From Lonepinella sp051851555 (GTDB lineage: Bacteria; Pseudomonadota; Gammaproteobacteria; Enterobacterales; Pasteurellaceae): a stretch of DNA of 64,000 bases. This document shows, one piece after another, positions 52,814 to 61,998 of this stretch. Under the pieces are notes generated by a model, which saw only the letters and a program-made list of their open reading frames with translations, was not told the DNA's origin and did not search any database. The translations under genes were made by a program, and so were the position numbers. Numbering within the stretch: position 1 is the first letter of the stretch; each line of letters starts with the position of its first letter. The DNA lies in assembly GCF_051851555.1 (NCBI RefSeq), contig NZ_JBPDVH010000001.1:434001-498000 (forward strand). The letters run 5' to 3'.

Positions 52814-54692
52814 GTTTTAACATTCCCTGTTTTTTCAAGTTCACCAACAAAATAGAAATGGCCGCCGGGGTGATACCTGAAATTCGGCTTGCTTGTCCAA
52901 TGGAAACGGGACGATGTTGTTCTAATTTGGCTCGCACTTCATTAGATAAACCTACCACGAGACTATAATCAAAACGTTCAGGAATCGCCGTATTCTCATG
53001 GCGTTTTTGTTTTTCAATTTCTTCTTGTTGATGTTCAATATAACCTTGGTATTTCACTGCTATTTCCACTTGTTCAGCGGCTTGTTTATCTTCCAACGCT
53101 GGTGCAAATAAAGCGGTTTTAGTTAAAATATCATAGCTCATTTCAGGACGACGTAATAAATCAATGCCACTGGCCTCACGCACAATAGGGGTATTAACTA
53201 AAGCATTGATTTCATCTAAATGTTCCGATTTAGTATGAATCCAAATTTGTTTTAGGCGTTCTTGTTCTTTGGCGATGTTGTCCATTTTTTGATTAAATAT
53301 CACCCAACGTTTTTCGTCTATTAATCCTAATTCATGCGCAATTGGCGTTAAACGAATGTCGGCATTATCTTCACGTAATAATAAACGGTATTCTGCTCGA
53401 GAGGTGAATACACGGTAGGGTTCTTTTGTGCCAAGAGTACAAAGATCATCCACTAATACACCAACGTATGCTTGATCTCGGCGTGGATACCAAGGATCTT
53501 TTTGTTGTACAAATAACCCTGCGTTAATACCGGCTAACAAACCTTGTGCAGCAGCTTCTTCATAACCCGTTGTGCCATTAATTTGCCCGGCAAAGAACAA
53601 TCCTTTGATCGCTTTGGTTTCTAAGGTAGGTTTAAGATCTCTCGGATCAAAATAATCGTACTCAATGGCGTAACCTGGTTTCACAATGCGAGTTTTTTCT
53701 AGCCCTTGCATGGAATTCACAATGCCCATTTGCACATCAAAGGGCAAACTGGTGGAAATACCATTTGGATAGACTTCATTAGACGTTAATCCCTCTGGTT
53801 CAAGGTAAATTTGGTGAGAATTGCGATCCGCAAAACGCATCACTTTATCTTCAATAGACGGACAATAACGTGGGCCGATCCCCTCAATAACCCCAGTGTA
53901 CATTGGACTACGATCCAAATTATGGCGGATCACTTCGTGGGTTTTTTCGTTGGTATGCGTAATAAAACAAGGAATTTGACGAGGGTGTTGATCTACTGAT
54001 CCCATAAAGGAAAAAACCGGTAACACAGCGTCACCATGCTGTTTGGCTAACACATCAAAATTAATGGTGCGAGCATCTAAACGAGGTGGTGTGCCTGTTT
54101 TTAGCCGATCAACACGTAAGCCTAGATCACGTAAACGATGAGAAAGGGAAACCGATGCAGGATCACCAGCTCGTCCACCCTCGTAATTCTGTAATCCAAT
54201 ATGGATCTTACCGGCTAAAAAGGTACCAGCCGTCAAAACCACAGATCTGGCACGAAACTTTAAGCCCATTTTGGTTTCTACACCAGTAACGTGATCCTGT
54301 TCGATCAATACATCGGTCACTTCCTGTTGGAAAATATCTAAATTCGGTTGATTTTCAAGAGCAATACGCACAGCTTGACGATATAACACCCGATCTGCCT
54401 GAGCTCGAGTGGCTCGAACCGCTGGGCCTTTAGAACTGTTTAACGTGCGAAATTGAATCCCTGCTTGATCGGTGGCATGTGCCATAAGACCGCCCATGGC
54501 ATCAATTTCTTTGACTAAATGCCCTTTACCAATTCCCCCTACCGCAGGGTTACAAGACATTTGTCCAAGGGTATCAATATTATGGGTTAATAAAAGGGTT
54601 TTAAGCCCCATTCGAGCAGGTGCAAGAGCGGCTTCTGTACCGGCGTGACCGCCACCTATCACGATCACATCATAATTTTCTGTATAAAACAT
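52803..54692 (-). CDS. mnmG: tRNA uridine-5-carboxymethylaminomethyl modification enzyme MnmG (GidA)
   Basis: This 629-residue FAD enzyme, with MnmE, modifies the wobble U34 of several tRNAs. The FAD motif DVIVIGGGHAGTEAALAPARMG is at the N-terminus. GGIGKGHLVKEIDAMGGLM, RGPAVR-type SSKGPAVRATRAQADR and GQINGTTGYEEAAAQGLLAGINAGL are family signatures. The C-terminal helical domain is complete. It is transcribed away from the replication origin that lies directly upstream, the arrangement that gave the gene its old name. Confidence 0.97.
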   Translation of the reverse strand: MFYTENYDVIVIGGGHAGTEAALAPARMGLKTLLLTHNIDTLGQMSCNPAVGGIGKGHLVKEIDAMGGLMAHATDQAGIQFRTLNSSKGPAVRATRAQADRVLYRQAVRIALENQPNLDIFQQEVTDVLIEQDHVTGVETKMGLKFRARSVVLTAGTFLAGKIHIGLQNYEGGRAGDPASVSLSHRLRDLGLRVDRLKTGTPPRLDARTINFDVLAKQHGDAVLPVFSFMGSVDQHPRQIPCFITHTNEKTHEVIRHNLDRSPMYTGVIEGIGPRYCPSIEDKVMRFADRNSHQIYLEPEGLTSNEVYPNGISTSLPFDVQMGIVNSMQGLEKTRIVKPGYAIEYDYFDPRDLKPTLETKAIKGLFFAGQINGTTGYEEAAAQGLLAGINAGLFVQQKDPWYPRRDQAYVGVLVDDLCTLGTKEPYRVFTSRAEYRLLLREDNADIRLTPIAHELGLIDEKRWVIFNQKMDNIAKEQERLKQIWIHTKSEHLDEINALVNTPIVREASGIDLLRRPEMSYDILTKTALFAPALEDKQAAEQVEIAVKYQGYIEHQQEEIEKQKRHENTAIPERFDYSLVVGLSNEVRAKLEQHRPVSIGQASRISGITPAAISILLVNLKKQGMLKRGD

Positions 54693-54699
54693 AAGAACC

Positions 54700-55075
54700 T
54701 TATTAGATAAAAATGATCGCTTTCACCGATCTTTACTTAAAAATAGGCGACTATTTTACCTAAAATTAGATAAACAGGAAAGTAGATCAGATCAATCCGA
54801 TCAGAAAAGATCCGTTGGCTAATAAATAGAGATCTTATTTATATATAAAGATCTTATTATTGTTATTATTAGATCCACTGATCATCGTTGATAAGGATCT
54901 TTTTCTTTTTTATATAAATAAGTTAGATCTTTTTTTAAGTTCGTAAAAGCCCGATCTTTACAGTAGATCAGTTATGTATAATTTGCTGAGTTATCCACAG
55001 ATGAATTACGTTTAATTTCTATAAACAAGAATAACACAGTTTTTTCAGTACTTTTTATTGAGTTATCCACAAGGA
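54700..55075. other. Chromosomal replication origin (oriC)
   Basis: The 449-bp gap upstream of mnmG is AT-rich and has 14 GATC sites between 54715 and 54969, at 54715, 54728, 54785, 54790, 54799, 54809, 54831, 54850, 54872, 54880, 54896, 54926, 54953 and 54966. Several are the start of GATCTT-T/A-rich 13-mers (54831, 54850, 54896, 54926), like the E. coli unwinding element. Two perfect DnaA boxes TTATCCACA follow at 54991-54999 and 55063-55071. Dam/SeqA sites, an unwinding element and DnaA boxes next to gidA match the gammaproteobacterial origin. Confidence 0.85.
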
Positions 55076-55091
55076 TAATTTGTACAGAAAC

Positions 55092-55126
55092 AAAAAAAGT
55101 GCGGTTTTTTTCACCGCACTTTCGCT
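55092..55126 (-). terminator. Uptake-signal terminator, left copy of a 35-bp direct repeat
   Basis: AAAGTGCGGT pairs with ACCGCACTTT around a T-rich loop, serving as terminator of the gallate operon. The same 35 bases occur at 61997-62031. Confidence 0.85.
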
Positions 55127-55141
55127 ATTAATCATTAACAA

Positions 55142-56446
55142 TTAATGTTCTCGCCCCGCAATAAATATAGATACTGCAGCGAGACAAGCAGGTACTGCTA
55201 AAGCAGTAAAAATACCTGAAAATCCCCAATTTTGTTCAAGTAGTACGCCACCAATAGAAGATCCTAAAATACTACCAAATCGACCGACGGCTAACATTGA
55301 ACTTACTCCTGTTGCTCTAGCTACACTTGGATAAACCGTAGGTACATGGGCGTTTAATCCTGTTTGAGCACCACTTAAACAGAATCCGACTAAACAGATA
55401 AATGAGACCGCCCAGAAAGAGTCTAATCCTACCGCAGCTAATGACAGTAAACAAATACCACCGAGTAAATAAGTGCTGCCAATGGCTTTAGCTGGTTTGC
55501 ATTTATCCAATAATACACCGATTAAAACACCACCAATAGTACCACCTATTTGGAATAATGCCGTGGTATTAGCGGCTTCAGATAAGCTCCATCCTGCATC
55601 TTTTAACATGGTTGGTAACCAACCTGTCGATAAGTAGATGACCAGTAATCCCATAAAATAGGTGAGCCAAAGCATAATAGTTTTCAAGAAAAACTCTTTT
55701 TGGAACAAAATAGCAATAGGTTGTTTTTTACCCATATCAATATCACCAGTCACAAACGATTGATATTGAGCAACGGATTCATTGCCTATTTTGGTAAGAA
55801 CTTTACGAATTTTTTCCACTGGATAATTGCGGATAACCATAAATTTGGCAGATTCAGGTAATAAAAATAACATCACCACAAATAGCACTAATGGAGCAAT
55901 ACCGCCAAGATAAAGTACAGAACGCCAACCAAAGGTCGGTTCCATATGTGCTGCAATTAATCCTATTAAAGCTGAACCCAGATTAAAACCTGTGAACATA
56001 GAAGCCATAATAATGCCTTTGCGTTTATTAGGAATATATTCAGATAATAATGTAGAGGCATTAGGCATAGCAGCACCCAATCCAAGACCGGTAATTAAAC
56101 GCCATAAACTCATTTCTGTAACATTATCTGTTAATGCGGTTAAAATCGTACTAATAGCAAAACATAATACAGAAATAAGTAATACTTTACGGCGACCAAA
56201 ATAATCGGAAGATGAGCCTGCAAAAAATGCACCTATGGCTAATCCAATTGGTGCAGCTCCCATAACAATACCAAATTCAGAGCGAGATACCCCCCATTCG
56301 CTAGTAATAGCAGGAGCAAGGAACCCCATAATGGCAACATCCATACCATCGATAGCAACCACTAAAAAACACAAAATAATAAGAATCCATTGATGTGTGG
56401 ATAATTTTTTATCATCAATCCATTCACGAATATTTAATGTGGACAT
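55142..56446 (-). CDS. Aromatic acid:H+ symporter (MFS, AAHS family), probable gallate uptake
   Basis: This 434-residue, 12-helix MFS protein resembles PcaK, MhpT and the Pseudomonas gallate transporter GalT. The AAHS motif VVAIDGMDVAIMGFLAPAI is in the first helix, and SDYFGRRKVLLIS is the conserved loop 2-3. WLPTMLKDAGWSLSEAANTT lies in the second half. It is the last gene of the gal operon, 59 bp after the dioxygenase. That gap holds a 9-bp hairpin (56475-56483 with 56490-56498) that may stabilise or attenuate the message. Substrate is inferred from context. Confidence 0.8.
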   Translation of the reverse strand: MSTLNIREWIDDKKLSTHQWILIILCFLVVAIDGMDVAIMGFLAPAITSEWGVSRSEFGIVMGAAPIGLAIGAFFAGSSSDYFGRRKVLLISVLCFAISTILTALTDNVTEMSLWRLITGLGLGAAMPNASTLLSEYIPNKRKGIIMASMFTGFNLGSALIGLIAAHMEPTFGWRSVLYLGGIAPLVLFVVMLFLLPESAKFMVIRNYPVEKIRKVLTKIGNESVAQYQSFVTGDIDMGKKQPIAILFQKEFFLKTIMLWLTYFMGLLVIYLSTGWLPTMLKDAGWSLSEAANTTALFQIGGTIGGVLIGVLLDKCKPAKAIGSTYLLGGICLLSLAAVGLDSFWAVSFICLVGFCLSGAQTGLNAHVPTVYPSVARATGVSSMLAVGRFGSILGSSIGGVLLEQNWGFSGIFTALAVPACLAAVSIFIAGREH

Positions 56447-56505
56447 AATTTGCCTCCATTTATGTGATTATAGGGATCCATCTAAAACCAGATGGATCAT
56501 GCTTT

Positions 56506-57822
56506 TTATTGATCAGATTCAATTAATTCACGTATACTGTCTTCGTTTAGACTCTCTTTATCAATACTATTCGTATTGCTACTGACGGAATAACTTACTT
56601 GGGTATTACGTGTTTTCATAAAATCTTCTAAGCTTTCACCACGCATTGCAGCGTAAATATGTAAATTAGAAACACCGACTACAGCACCGAGTTTTTCTAA
56701 ACCAAAGAAAATCGCCCCATAATGAATTAGCCCTCGCCAATCTAAATTTCGCATTAATGTTTTTTCTTGTTCATTTAATCCTGCTTGAGTAAAGGATAAT
56801 TCAGGATCATTTAGGAATAATTCTCGATGTTCTGGAATAACCAAATCATGTAAGTATTTATTGATTCGGAAACGATCTTGACTTAATGCCACGGTAAATG
56901 GATAAGTTCCTTGAATAGTTTCCACATCTTTTAATTGATGTTCCATACGGGTTAAATGTTGTTTAACATCAATAGGGCTATTTTCGGTACTTTCTAACAC
57001 AATAGTGGATATTGCGGTCATTGAGGGTAAATAATAAGAACTATGAACGGTTTTGACTTTATTTTCTAATGCACCACGCATAACTAACCACATAATAATT
57101 TCAGCACCTTCCATACCGCTGAGTTCTGCATATTCTTTATGAGTTATTTCTGCTAAGCCTTCAGGATCATCAGCAAGACGTTGGAGAAATTCATGATCCC
57201 ATTCTACATTGTTGAATCCGCAACGTTCACCATGTACTTGATGAGATAACCCACCAGTAGATACAATCGCCACATTAATGTCCTCAGGATAACTTTCTAC
57301 CGCACGTTTAATGGCTTGTCCTAATTTATAACAACGTTTAGCGGTTGGAATAGGAAATTGCAATACGCCCACTTGTAATGGCACAATGGAGCAAGGCCAT
57401 TGTTCGTCTTTGCGTTCTAATAATACAGACATCGGTGAAAAGAACCCATGATCTAATGGTTTATTTTGGAAAAATGACATATCAAATTCATCAGTCATTA
57501 AACTGGTTGCGATATGTTGAGAAAATTTTAGATCACCGGATATGGGCGGTAATTTTCTCGCACCACCACCTTCATCGGCTGTGCTATATTCACTATCAAT
57601 ACCTAATGCAAAAGCTGAGTAGTGATCAAAGAAGAAAGAAGTAATATGATCGTTAAAAATGTAGATTAATACATCTGGTTTTTTCTCATTAAACCATGAT
57701 TTTACGGGTTCAAATCCTTCAAAAATAGGTTTCCAAGCGGGATCATTTTGTTTTTTTGCATCATAAGCAAAGCCGATTGTTGGAGAATGAGATACTCCTA
57801 CGCCACCAATAATTTTAGCCAT
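56506..57822 (-). CDS. galA: Gallate dioxygenase (fused LigB + LigA type)
   Basis: This iron(II) extradiol dioxygenase opens gallate to 4-oxalomesaconate using oxygen. The 438-residue protein joins a LigB-type catalytic domain (about 1-280) and a LigA-type domain (about 330-405), as in GalA of Pseudomonas putida and DesB. The iron ligands are visible: H12 in GGVGVSHSPTIGF and H59 in IYIFNDHITSFFF, with EIIMWLVMRGAL placing the glutamate. STGGLSHQVHGERCG carries the catalytic histidine. The LigA part reads LMRNLDWRGLIHYGAIFFGLEKLGAV. Protocatechuate or 3-O-methylgallate are alternatives, but the adjacent tautomerase favours gallate. Confidence 0.85.
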   Translation of the reverse strand: MAKIIGGVGVSHSPTIGFAYDAKKQNDPAWKPIFEGFEPVKSWFNEKKPDVLIYIFNDHITSFFFDHYSAFALGIDSEYSTADEGGGARKLPPISGDLKFSQHIATSLMTDEFDMSFFQNKPLDHGFFSPMSVLLERKDEQWPCSIVPLQVGVLQFPIPTAKRCYKLGQAIKRAVESYPEDINVAIVSTGGLSHQVHGERCGFNNVEWDHEFLQRLADDPEGLAEITHKEYAELSGMEGAEIIMWLVMRGALENKVKTVHSSYYLPSMTAISTIVLESTENSPIDVKQHLTRMEHQLKDVETIQGTYPFTVALSQDRFRINKYLHDLVIPEHRELFLNDPELSFTQAGLNEQEKTLMRNLDWRGLIHYGAIFFGLEKLGAVVGVSNLHIYAAMRGESLEDFMKTRNTQVSYSVSSNTNSIDKESLNEDSIRELIESDQ

Positions 57823-57857
57823 AATAAATTCCTCTCTGAAATAATGTATTAAGTGTG

Positions 57858-58922
57858 TTAAATGTTGGCAAAAACTTCGCCATCAAATAATTTACGTGCC
57901 GTTAAAACAATCCCTGAAGATAAAACGGTATTTTGTTTTTCATCTACAACCAAAGCTACTCTGGTTGCCCCACTGGGATGTTCTATTAATAGTTGGCGTT
58001 GTGTACCCAGAGGCATATTTTCAACCAACTTATTAGCCACCGTCCCTTTTAAAATAGATGCTGTTGCCAACGATACTGCGCCAAATACACCAATAGAAGC
58101 ATGACAACGATGAGGTATAAAACTGCGGGTATTAATAACGCCTTGATGTAATGGTCGAGAAATAAGGGTCATTTTAGGGATGGATTTTTCTTTCACATCG
58201 CCAAGATTCATGATCTTGCCCGCTTGTAATCGAATTTGTTCAAGGCGTAGTTTTAGCTCTTTGTTATTATCCAGTTCGGTTCGACTTTCTTGTCCATTAA
58301 TCGCAAAGTCTTCAGCATTTAAAACCACAACAGGCATTCCGTTATCAATACAGGTCACTTCTACGCCATTAATTTCATCAATAACATTTCCTGTAGGTAA
58401 TAAAGCACCGCATTTTGAACCTGCTGTATCGGCAAAGAAAATGGAAATAGGTGCGGCAGGATTTGGTACGCCATCTAAATAGGTTTCACCAGAATAATTG
58501 ACTTTTCCATTCGGTGTTTGCACTAAAGCAGTTGCAATTTGTCCAGTATTTTTCATGAAAATACGAACATTGGTATGACTACTATTAGCGGATACTAATC
58601 CACGTTCAATAGCGAAAGGTGCCACACCAGCCAAAATATTGCCGCAATTTTGAGCATCAGTCACAATGGCTTGATCGACAAATACCTGTAAAAATAAGTA
58701 ATCTACATCCGCATCGTTTCGAGTTGATCGGCTAACAATGGCGACTTTTGAGGTTAGTGGATCCGCTCCACCAATGCCATCAATTTGACGAGAATCAGGT
58801 GATCCCATAATGGCAAGCAACAATTGATCTCGTTGAGCAATATCTTGAGGTAAATCTTTCGCTAAGAAAAATGCCCCTTTGGACGTACCTCCACGCATTA
58901 ACATACAAGGAATATTAAACAT
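57858..58922 (-). CDS. galD: 4-oxalomesaconate tautomerase
   Basis: This 354-residue PrpF-family isomerase (DapF-like fold) converts the keto form of oxalomesaconate to the enol form after gallate cleavage. The N-terminal IPCMLMRGGTSKGAFFLAKDLP is the PrpF signature. The catalytic cysteine is in TDAQNCGNILAGVAPFA. The substrate-binding IDGIGGADPLTSKVAIV and the C-terminal IEHPSGATRVALVVD are also typical. Its start overlaps the end of the aldolase gene by eight bases. It is the enzyme most specific to gallate rather than protocatechuate pathways. Confidence 0.88.
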   Translation of the reverse strand: MFNIPCMLMRGGTSKGAFFLAKDLPQDIAQRDQLLLAIMGSPDSRQIDGIGGADPLTSKVAIVSRSTRNDADVDYLFLQVFVDQAIVTDAQNCGNILAGVAPFAIERGLVSANSSHTNVRIFMKNTGQIATALVQTPNGKVNYSGETYLDGVPNPAAPISIFFADTAGSKCGALLPTGNVIDEINGVEVTCIDNGMPVVVLNAEDFAINGQESRTELDNNKELKLRLEQIRLQAGKIMNLGDVKEKSIPKMTLISRPLHQGVINTRSFIPHRCHASIGVFGAVSLATASILKGTVANKLVENMPLGTQRQLLIEHPSGATRVALVVDEKQNTVLSSGIVLTARKLFDGEVFANI

Positions 58923-59598
58923 AACGTAGTCCTGCTTTTTCTAATGGTTCACGCATTTTGTACATATCCAATCCCAACACACCTGATGCTAATTTGGTTC
59001 GTTTTTGTTCCTCTAATGCGGTGCGAGCAGCTGCTTTTTCTGCCACTTGAGTAGCCCATAAACGAGGCACTACCACAACGCCATCTTCATCGGCAACAAT
59101 GACATCACCAGGATTAACTAAAGCATTGGCACAAACCACAGGAACATTGACAGAACCTAAGGTTGCTTTAATCGTACCTTTGGAGCTAATACATTTACTC
59201 CAGACTGGAAATTGCATTTCTTTTAGGGTTTTTACATCTCGCACGCCAGCATCAATAATCAAGGCTTTTGCTCCTCGAGATTGAAAAGAAGTAGCTAATA
59301 AATCACCAAAATAACCATCTGTGCAAGGAGCAGTTATGGCAGCTACAACGATATCACCTGCTTTAATTTGTTCAGCAGCAACATGCATCATCCAGTTATC
59401 TCCTGGGTGTAATAACACTGTCAAAGCAGAACCCGCAACACAAACATCGGGATAAATAGGTCTTATATAAGTATTCATTAAACCTAATCGACCCATTGCT
59501 TCATGAACTGTTGTTGCCCCAAATTGTTGTAATTTCTCAATTACTTCTGTATCTACACGTTCAATATGTTGATAAACTACGCCTAATTCCGTATTCAT
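58915..59598 (-). CDS. galC: 4-carboxy-4-hydroxy-2-oxoadipate aldolase / oxaloacetate decarboxylase
   Basis: This 227-residue RraA-like enzyme splits 4-carboxy-4-hydroxy-2-oxoadipate into pyruvate and oxaloacetate. The motifs TTVHEAMGRLGLM, AGSALTVLLHPGDNWMMHVA, KAGDIVVAAI, ALIIDAGVRDVKTL and NPGDVIVADEDGVVVVPR define the LigK/GalC/ProA group. The length equals that of the characterised aldolases. It follows the hydratase by 11 bp and overlaps the tautomerase start, so the three enzymes are coupled. Confidence 0.9.
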   Translation of the reverse strand: MNTELGVVYQHIERVDTEVIEKLQQFGATTVHEAMGRLGLMNTYIRPIYPDVCVAGSALTVLLHPGDNWMMHVAAEQIKAGDIVVAAITAPCTDGYFGDLLATSFQSRGAKALIIDAGVRDVKTLKEMQFPVWSKCISSKGTIKATLGSVNVPVVCANALVNPGDVIVADEDGVVVVPRLWATQVAEKAAARTALEEQKRTKLASGVLGLDMYKMREPLEKAGLRYV

Positions 59599-59609
59599 TA
59601 TTCCCCCTT

Positions 59610-60635
59610 TTAACGCCCTTGTTTTTTCAATAATTCATCTAATCTTGGATAAACTTTGCGAGCGTTTCCTTGATAAATTTTTTCCCGATCTGCTTGGCTT
59701 AAATTAGCCGCTTCGATATAACGTTTGGTATCATCAAAGGCAAACCCTGTTTCAGGATCAATACCACGTACCGCACCTATCATTTCAGAGGCAAAGAGTA
59801 CATTGTCGATAGGAATCACTTTGGTTAATAAATCAATGCCTGGTTGGTGATAAACACAGGTATCAAAGAAAATGTTCTTGAGTAAATGTTCTTGTAAAAG
59901 CGGTTTACCTAAGGTTTGTGCTAAACCACGATAACGTCCCCAATGATAAGGTGCTGCACCGCCACCATGTGGAATAACAAATTTTAAATCTGGAAAATCT
60001 TTGAATAAATCAGAGGTCAATAATTGCATAAATGCTGTGGTATCTGCATTAATATAATGAGCACCAGTGGTATGGAAACAATGATTACAACTAGTACTCA
60101 CATGGATCATTGCAGGAATATTCCACTCAATCATTTTTTCATATAATGGATACCAATAACGATCTGATAATGGCGGAGCAGTCCAATGACCACCTGATGG
60201 ATCAGGATTTAAATTAATCCCTACAAAACCATACTCACCAATACATTTTTCTAATTCAGGAATACAGCTTTCTATTGGCACATTGGGTGATTGTGGCAAC
60301 ATTGCTGCTCCTGCAAAATTATCAGGAAAGAGCTGACTAATGCGATAACAAAGTTCATTACAAATAGCCGCCCATGCAGAGGAAATCTGAAAATCACCAA
60401 TATGATGAGCCATAAAACTGGCTCGTGGTGAAAAGATGGTTAAATCTAGCCCTCTTTCATGCATTTTTGCTAATTGATTTTTTTCAATTGTCTCACGCAA
60501 TTCATCATCACCAATTTTTAAATCGGATGTTCTAGGCATTTGACTAGGATTGTTAATCGCCGCTATTTGCTGATTACGCCAATTTTCAAGAGCTTTTGGG
60601 GCGGTAGTATAATGACCATGGCAATCAATAATCAT
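59610..60635 (-). CDS. ligJ: 4-oxalomesaconate hydratase (LigJ-type amidohydrolase)
   Basis: This 341-residue amidohydrolase-superfamily enzyme hydrates 4-oxalomesaconate to 4-carboxy-4-hydroxy-2-oxoadipate. The first zinc ligands are in IIDCHGHYTTAP (HxH). IPAMIHVSTSCNHCFHTTGAHY and LKFVIPHGGGAAPYHWGRYRGLA supply further ligands, and DNVLFASEMIGAVRGIDPETGFAFDDT closes the site. This is the LigJ family of protocatechuate 4,5-cleavage pathways, not the PIG-L-like GalB known from Pseudomonas putida, so the step is filled by a non-orthologous enzyme. It is the first gene of the operon, divergent from the LysR gene. Confidence 0.87.
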   Translation of the reverse strand: MIIDCHGHYTTAPKALENWRNQQIAAINNPSQMPRTSDLKIGDDELRETIEKNQLAKMHERGLDLTIFSPRASFMAHHIGDFQISSAWAAICNELCYRISQLFPDNFAGAAMLPQSPNVPIESCIPELEKCIGEYGFVGINLNPDPSGGHWTAPPLSDRYWYPLYEKMIEWNIPAMIHVSTSCNHCFHTTGAHYINADTTAFMQLLTSDLFKDFPDLKFVIPHGGGAAPYHWGRYRGLAQTLGKPLLQEHLLKNIFFDTCVYHQPGIDLLTKVIPIDNVLFASEMIGAVRGIDPETGFAFDDTKRYIEAANLSQADREKIYQGNARKVYPRLDELLKKQGR

Positions 60636-60664
60636 GATATTCTCCTAATAAATTAAGTAAATCA

Positions 60665-60717
60665 GTATGTTATTATTATGTAACAAAGTTGTTTCATTGA
60701 TATAAAATATAACATAC
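60665..60717. promoter_or_regulatory. Inverted repeat in the gal operon/regulator intergenic region
   Basis: gtatgttat (60665-60673) and ataacatac (60709-60717) form 9-bp arms 35 bp apart in the 154-bp AT-rich gap between the divergent hydratase and LysR genes. LysR proteins bind such interrupted dyads; this is the likely control region. Confidence 0.45.
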
Positions 60718-60789
60718 AAATTTTTACTTGAATTATTCGAAAATAGTGCAGTATTATTAATTTTTGATATATTCTCTTTTTGGAGTGAT

Positions 60790-61998
60790 ATGAAAGATAG
60801 TCTGTTTAATTTAAAACATTTGCGAGCATTAGTGGCTGTTGCAGAAACAGGAAATGTGAGTCAAGCTGCCCAACAAGTTTTTCTCTCTCAATCGGCTATT
60901 AGCCAAGGCTTAGCCAATTTAAGTGCGAATTTAAATGTGCCATTAATGGTGAGATCAGGTAAAGGAGTGGTATTAACAGAAGAGGGAGAAGTCTATGCTT
61001 ATCGTGTTCAACGAGCATTTCAATATTTAACTATCGGTATTCAACAAGCACAACATTTAGCAAAAAATAAGCCTACACGCACAGTACAAAATGTTATTCA
61101 GTTATTAACGCATACACAATTAAGAGCTTTTTTATCCGTAGCAGAACATCATTATTTCACGCTTGCGGCTAAACAATTACATTCATCTCAACCTGCAGTT
61201 CATCGTTCGCTGAGAGAATTGGAAAATATATTGCAGTGTCCTTTATTTGATAAATCTATCAATGGGTTATTATTAAATAAAAGTGGTCAATGTTTATGGC
61301 AACAGATTCAGCTTGCACTGGCTGAACAACGTCAAGCTAAATTAGATATTCAAGCACTTAAAAATCAATATCAAGGTAAAATTACCATTGGTGCAATGCC
61401 CTTAATTCGTAATGCTATTTTACCTCAATCCATCGATTTATTTTTGCAACAATATCCAGAAGTCACATTACAAATTATTGAAGCTCCTTATTCTGATTTA
61501 CTACAGCAATTGCGTTTTGGCAAAATTGATTTTCTAGCAGGAGCATTACGCAACCAAATTCCAGAAGAAACAACGCAACAACATCTATTTCATTCTTCAT
61601 TGTGTATTGCTTGTCATATTAATCACCCTTTAATTGGTCAGAAAAATATTAGGTTAGCAGAAATTTTAACTTATCCTTGGATTTTACCGCCTCAGCATAC
61701 GCCAACTAGAGAACGATTTGAACAAATGATTCAAGGCATGGAATTGCCACAAAATATTATTGAATGCAGTTCACAAGTGCTTATTCATCGATTGCTGCAA
61801 ACCAACCACCGTTTAACCCTTGTTTCTCAACAACAAATTCAATGGGAATTAGATAGTCATCTTCTTGCTACCATACCATTTGATATTCATGATAACCCAA
61901 GATCTATAGGTTTAACTTTCCGTCAAAACTGGCATCCGTCAGAAATTCATTTACAACTTATATCAATGTTAAAAAAAGTTTGTGCAGATTTATTATAA
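60790..61998 (+). CDS. LysR-family regulator with two HTH domains, probable gal operon activator
   Basis: This 402-residue regulator is about 100 residues longer than normal LysR proteins because it has two HTH_1 domains. One is at about 6-66 (LKHLRALVAVAETGNVSQAAQQ, SQSAISQGLANL) and one at about 107-168 (LLTHTQLRAFLSVAEHHYFTLAAKQ, SQPAVHRSLRELE). The sensor domain begins near residue 195 (GKITIGAMPLIRNAILPQSIDLFLQQYPEVTL). It is divergent from the gallate operon, the standard LysR layout, so it should respond to gallate or a pathway intermediate. The ribosome site GGAGTG precedes the ATG. I infer regulation from position only. Confidence 0.82.
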   Translation: MKDSLFNLKHLRALVAVAETGNVSQAAQQVFLSQSAISQGLANLSANLNVPLMVRSGKGVVLTEEGEVYAYRVQRAFQYLTIGIQQAQHLAKNKPTRTVQNVIQLLTHTQLRAFLSVAEHHYFTLAAKQLHSSQPAVHRSLRELENILQCPLFDKSINGLLLNKSGQCLWQQIQLALAEQRQAKLDIQALKNQYQGKITIGAMPLIRNAILPQSIDLFLQQYPEVTLQIIEAPYSDLLQQLRFGKIDFLAGALRNQIPEETTQQHLFHSSLCIACHINHPLIGQKNIRLAEILTYPWILPPQHTPTRERFEQMIQGMELPQNIIECSSQVLIHRLLQTNHRLTLVSQQQIQWELDSHLLATIPFDIHDNPRSIGLTFRQNWHPSEIHLQLISMLKKVCADLL

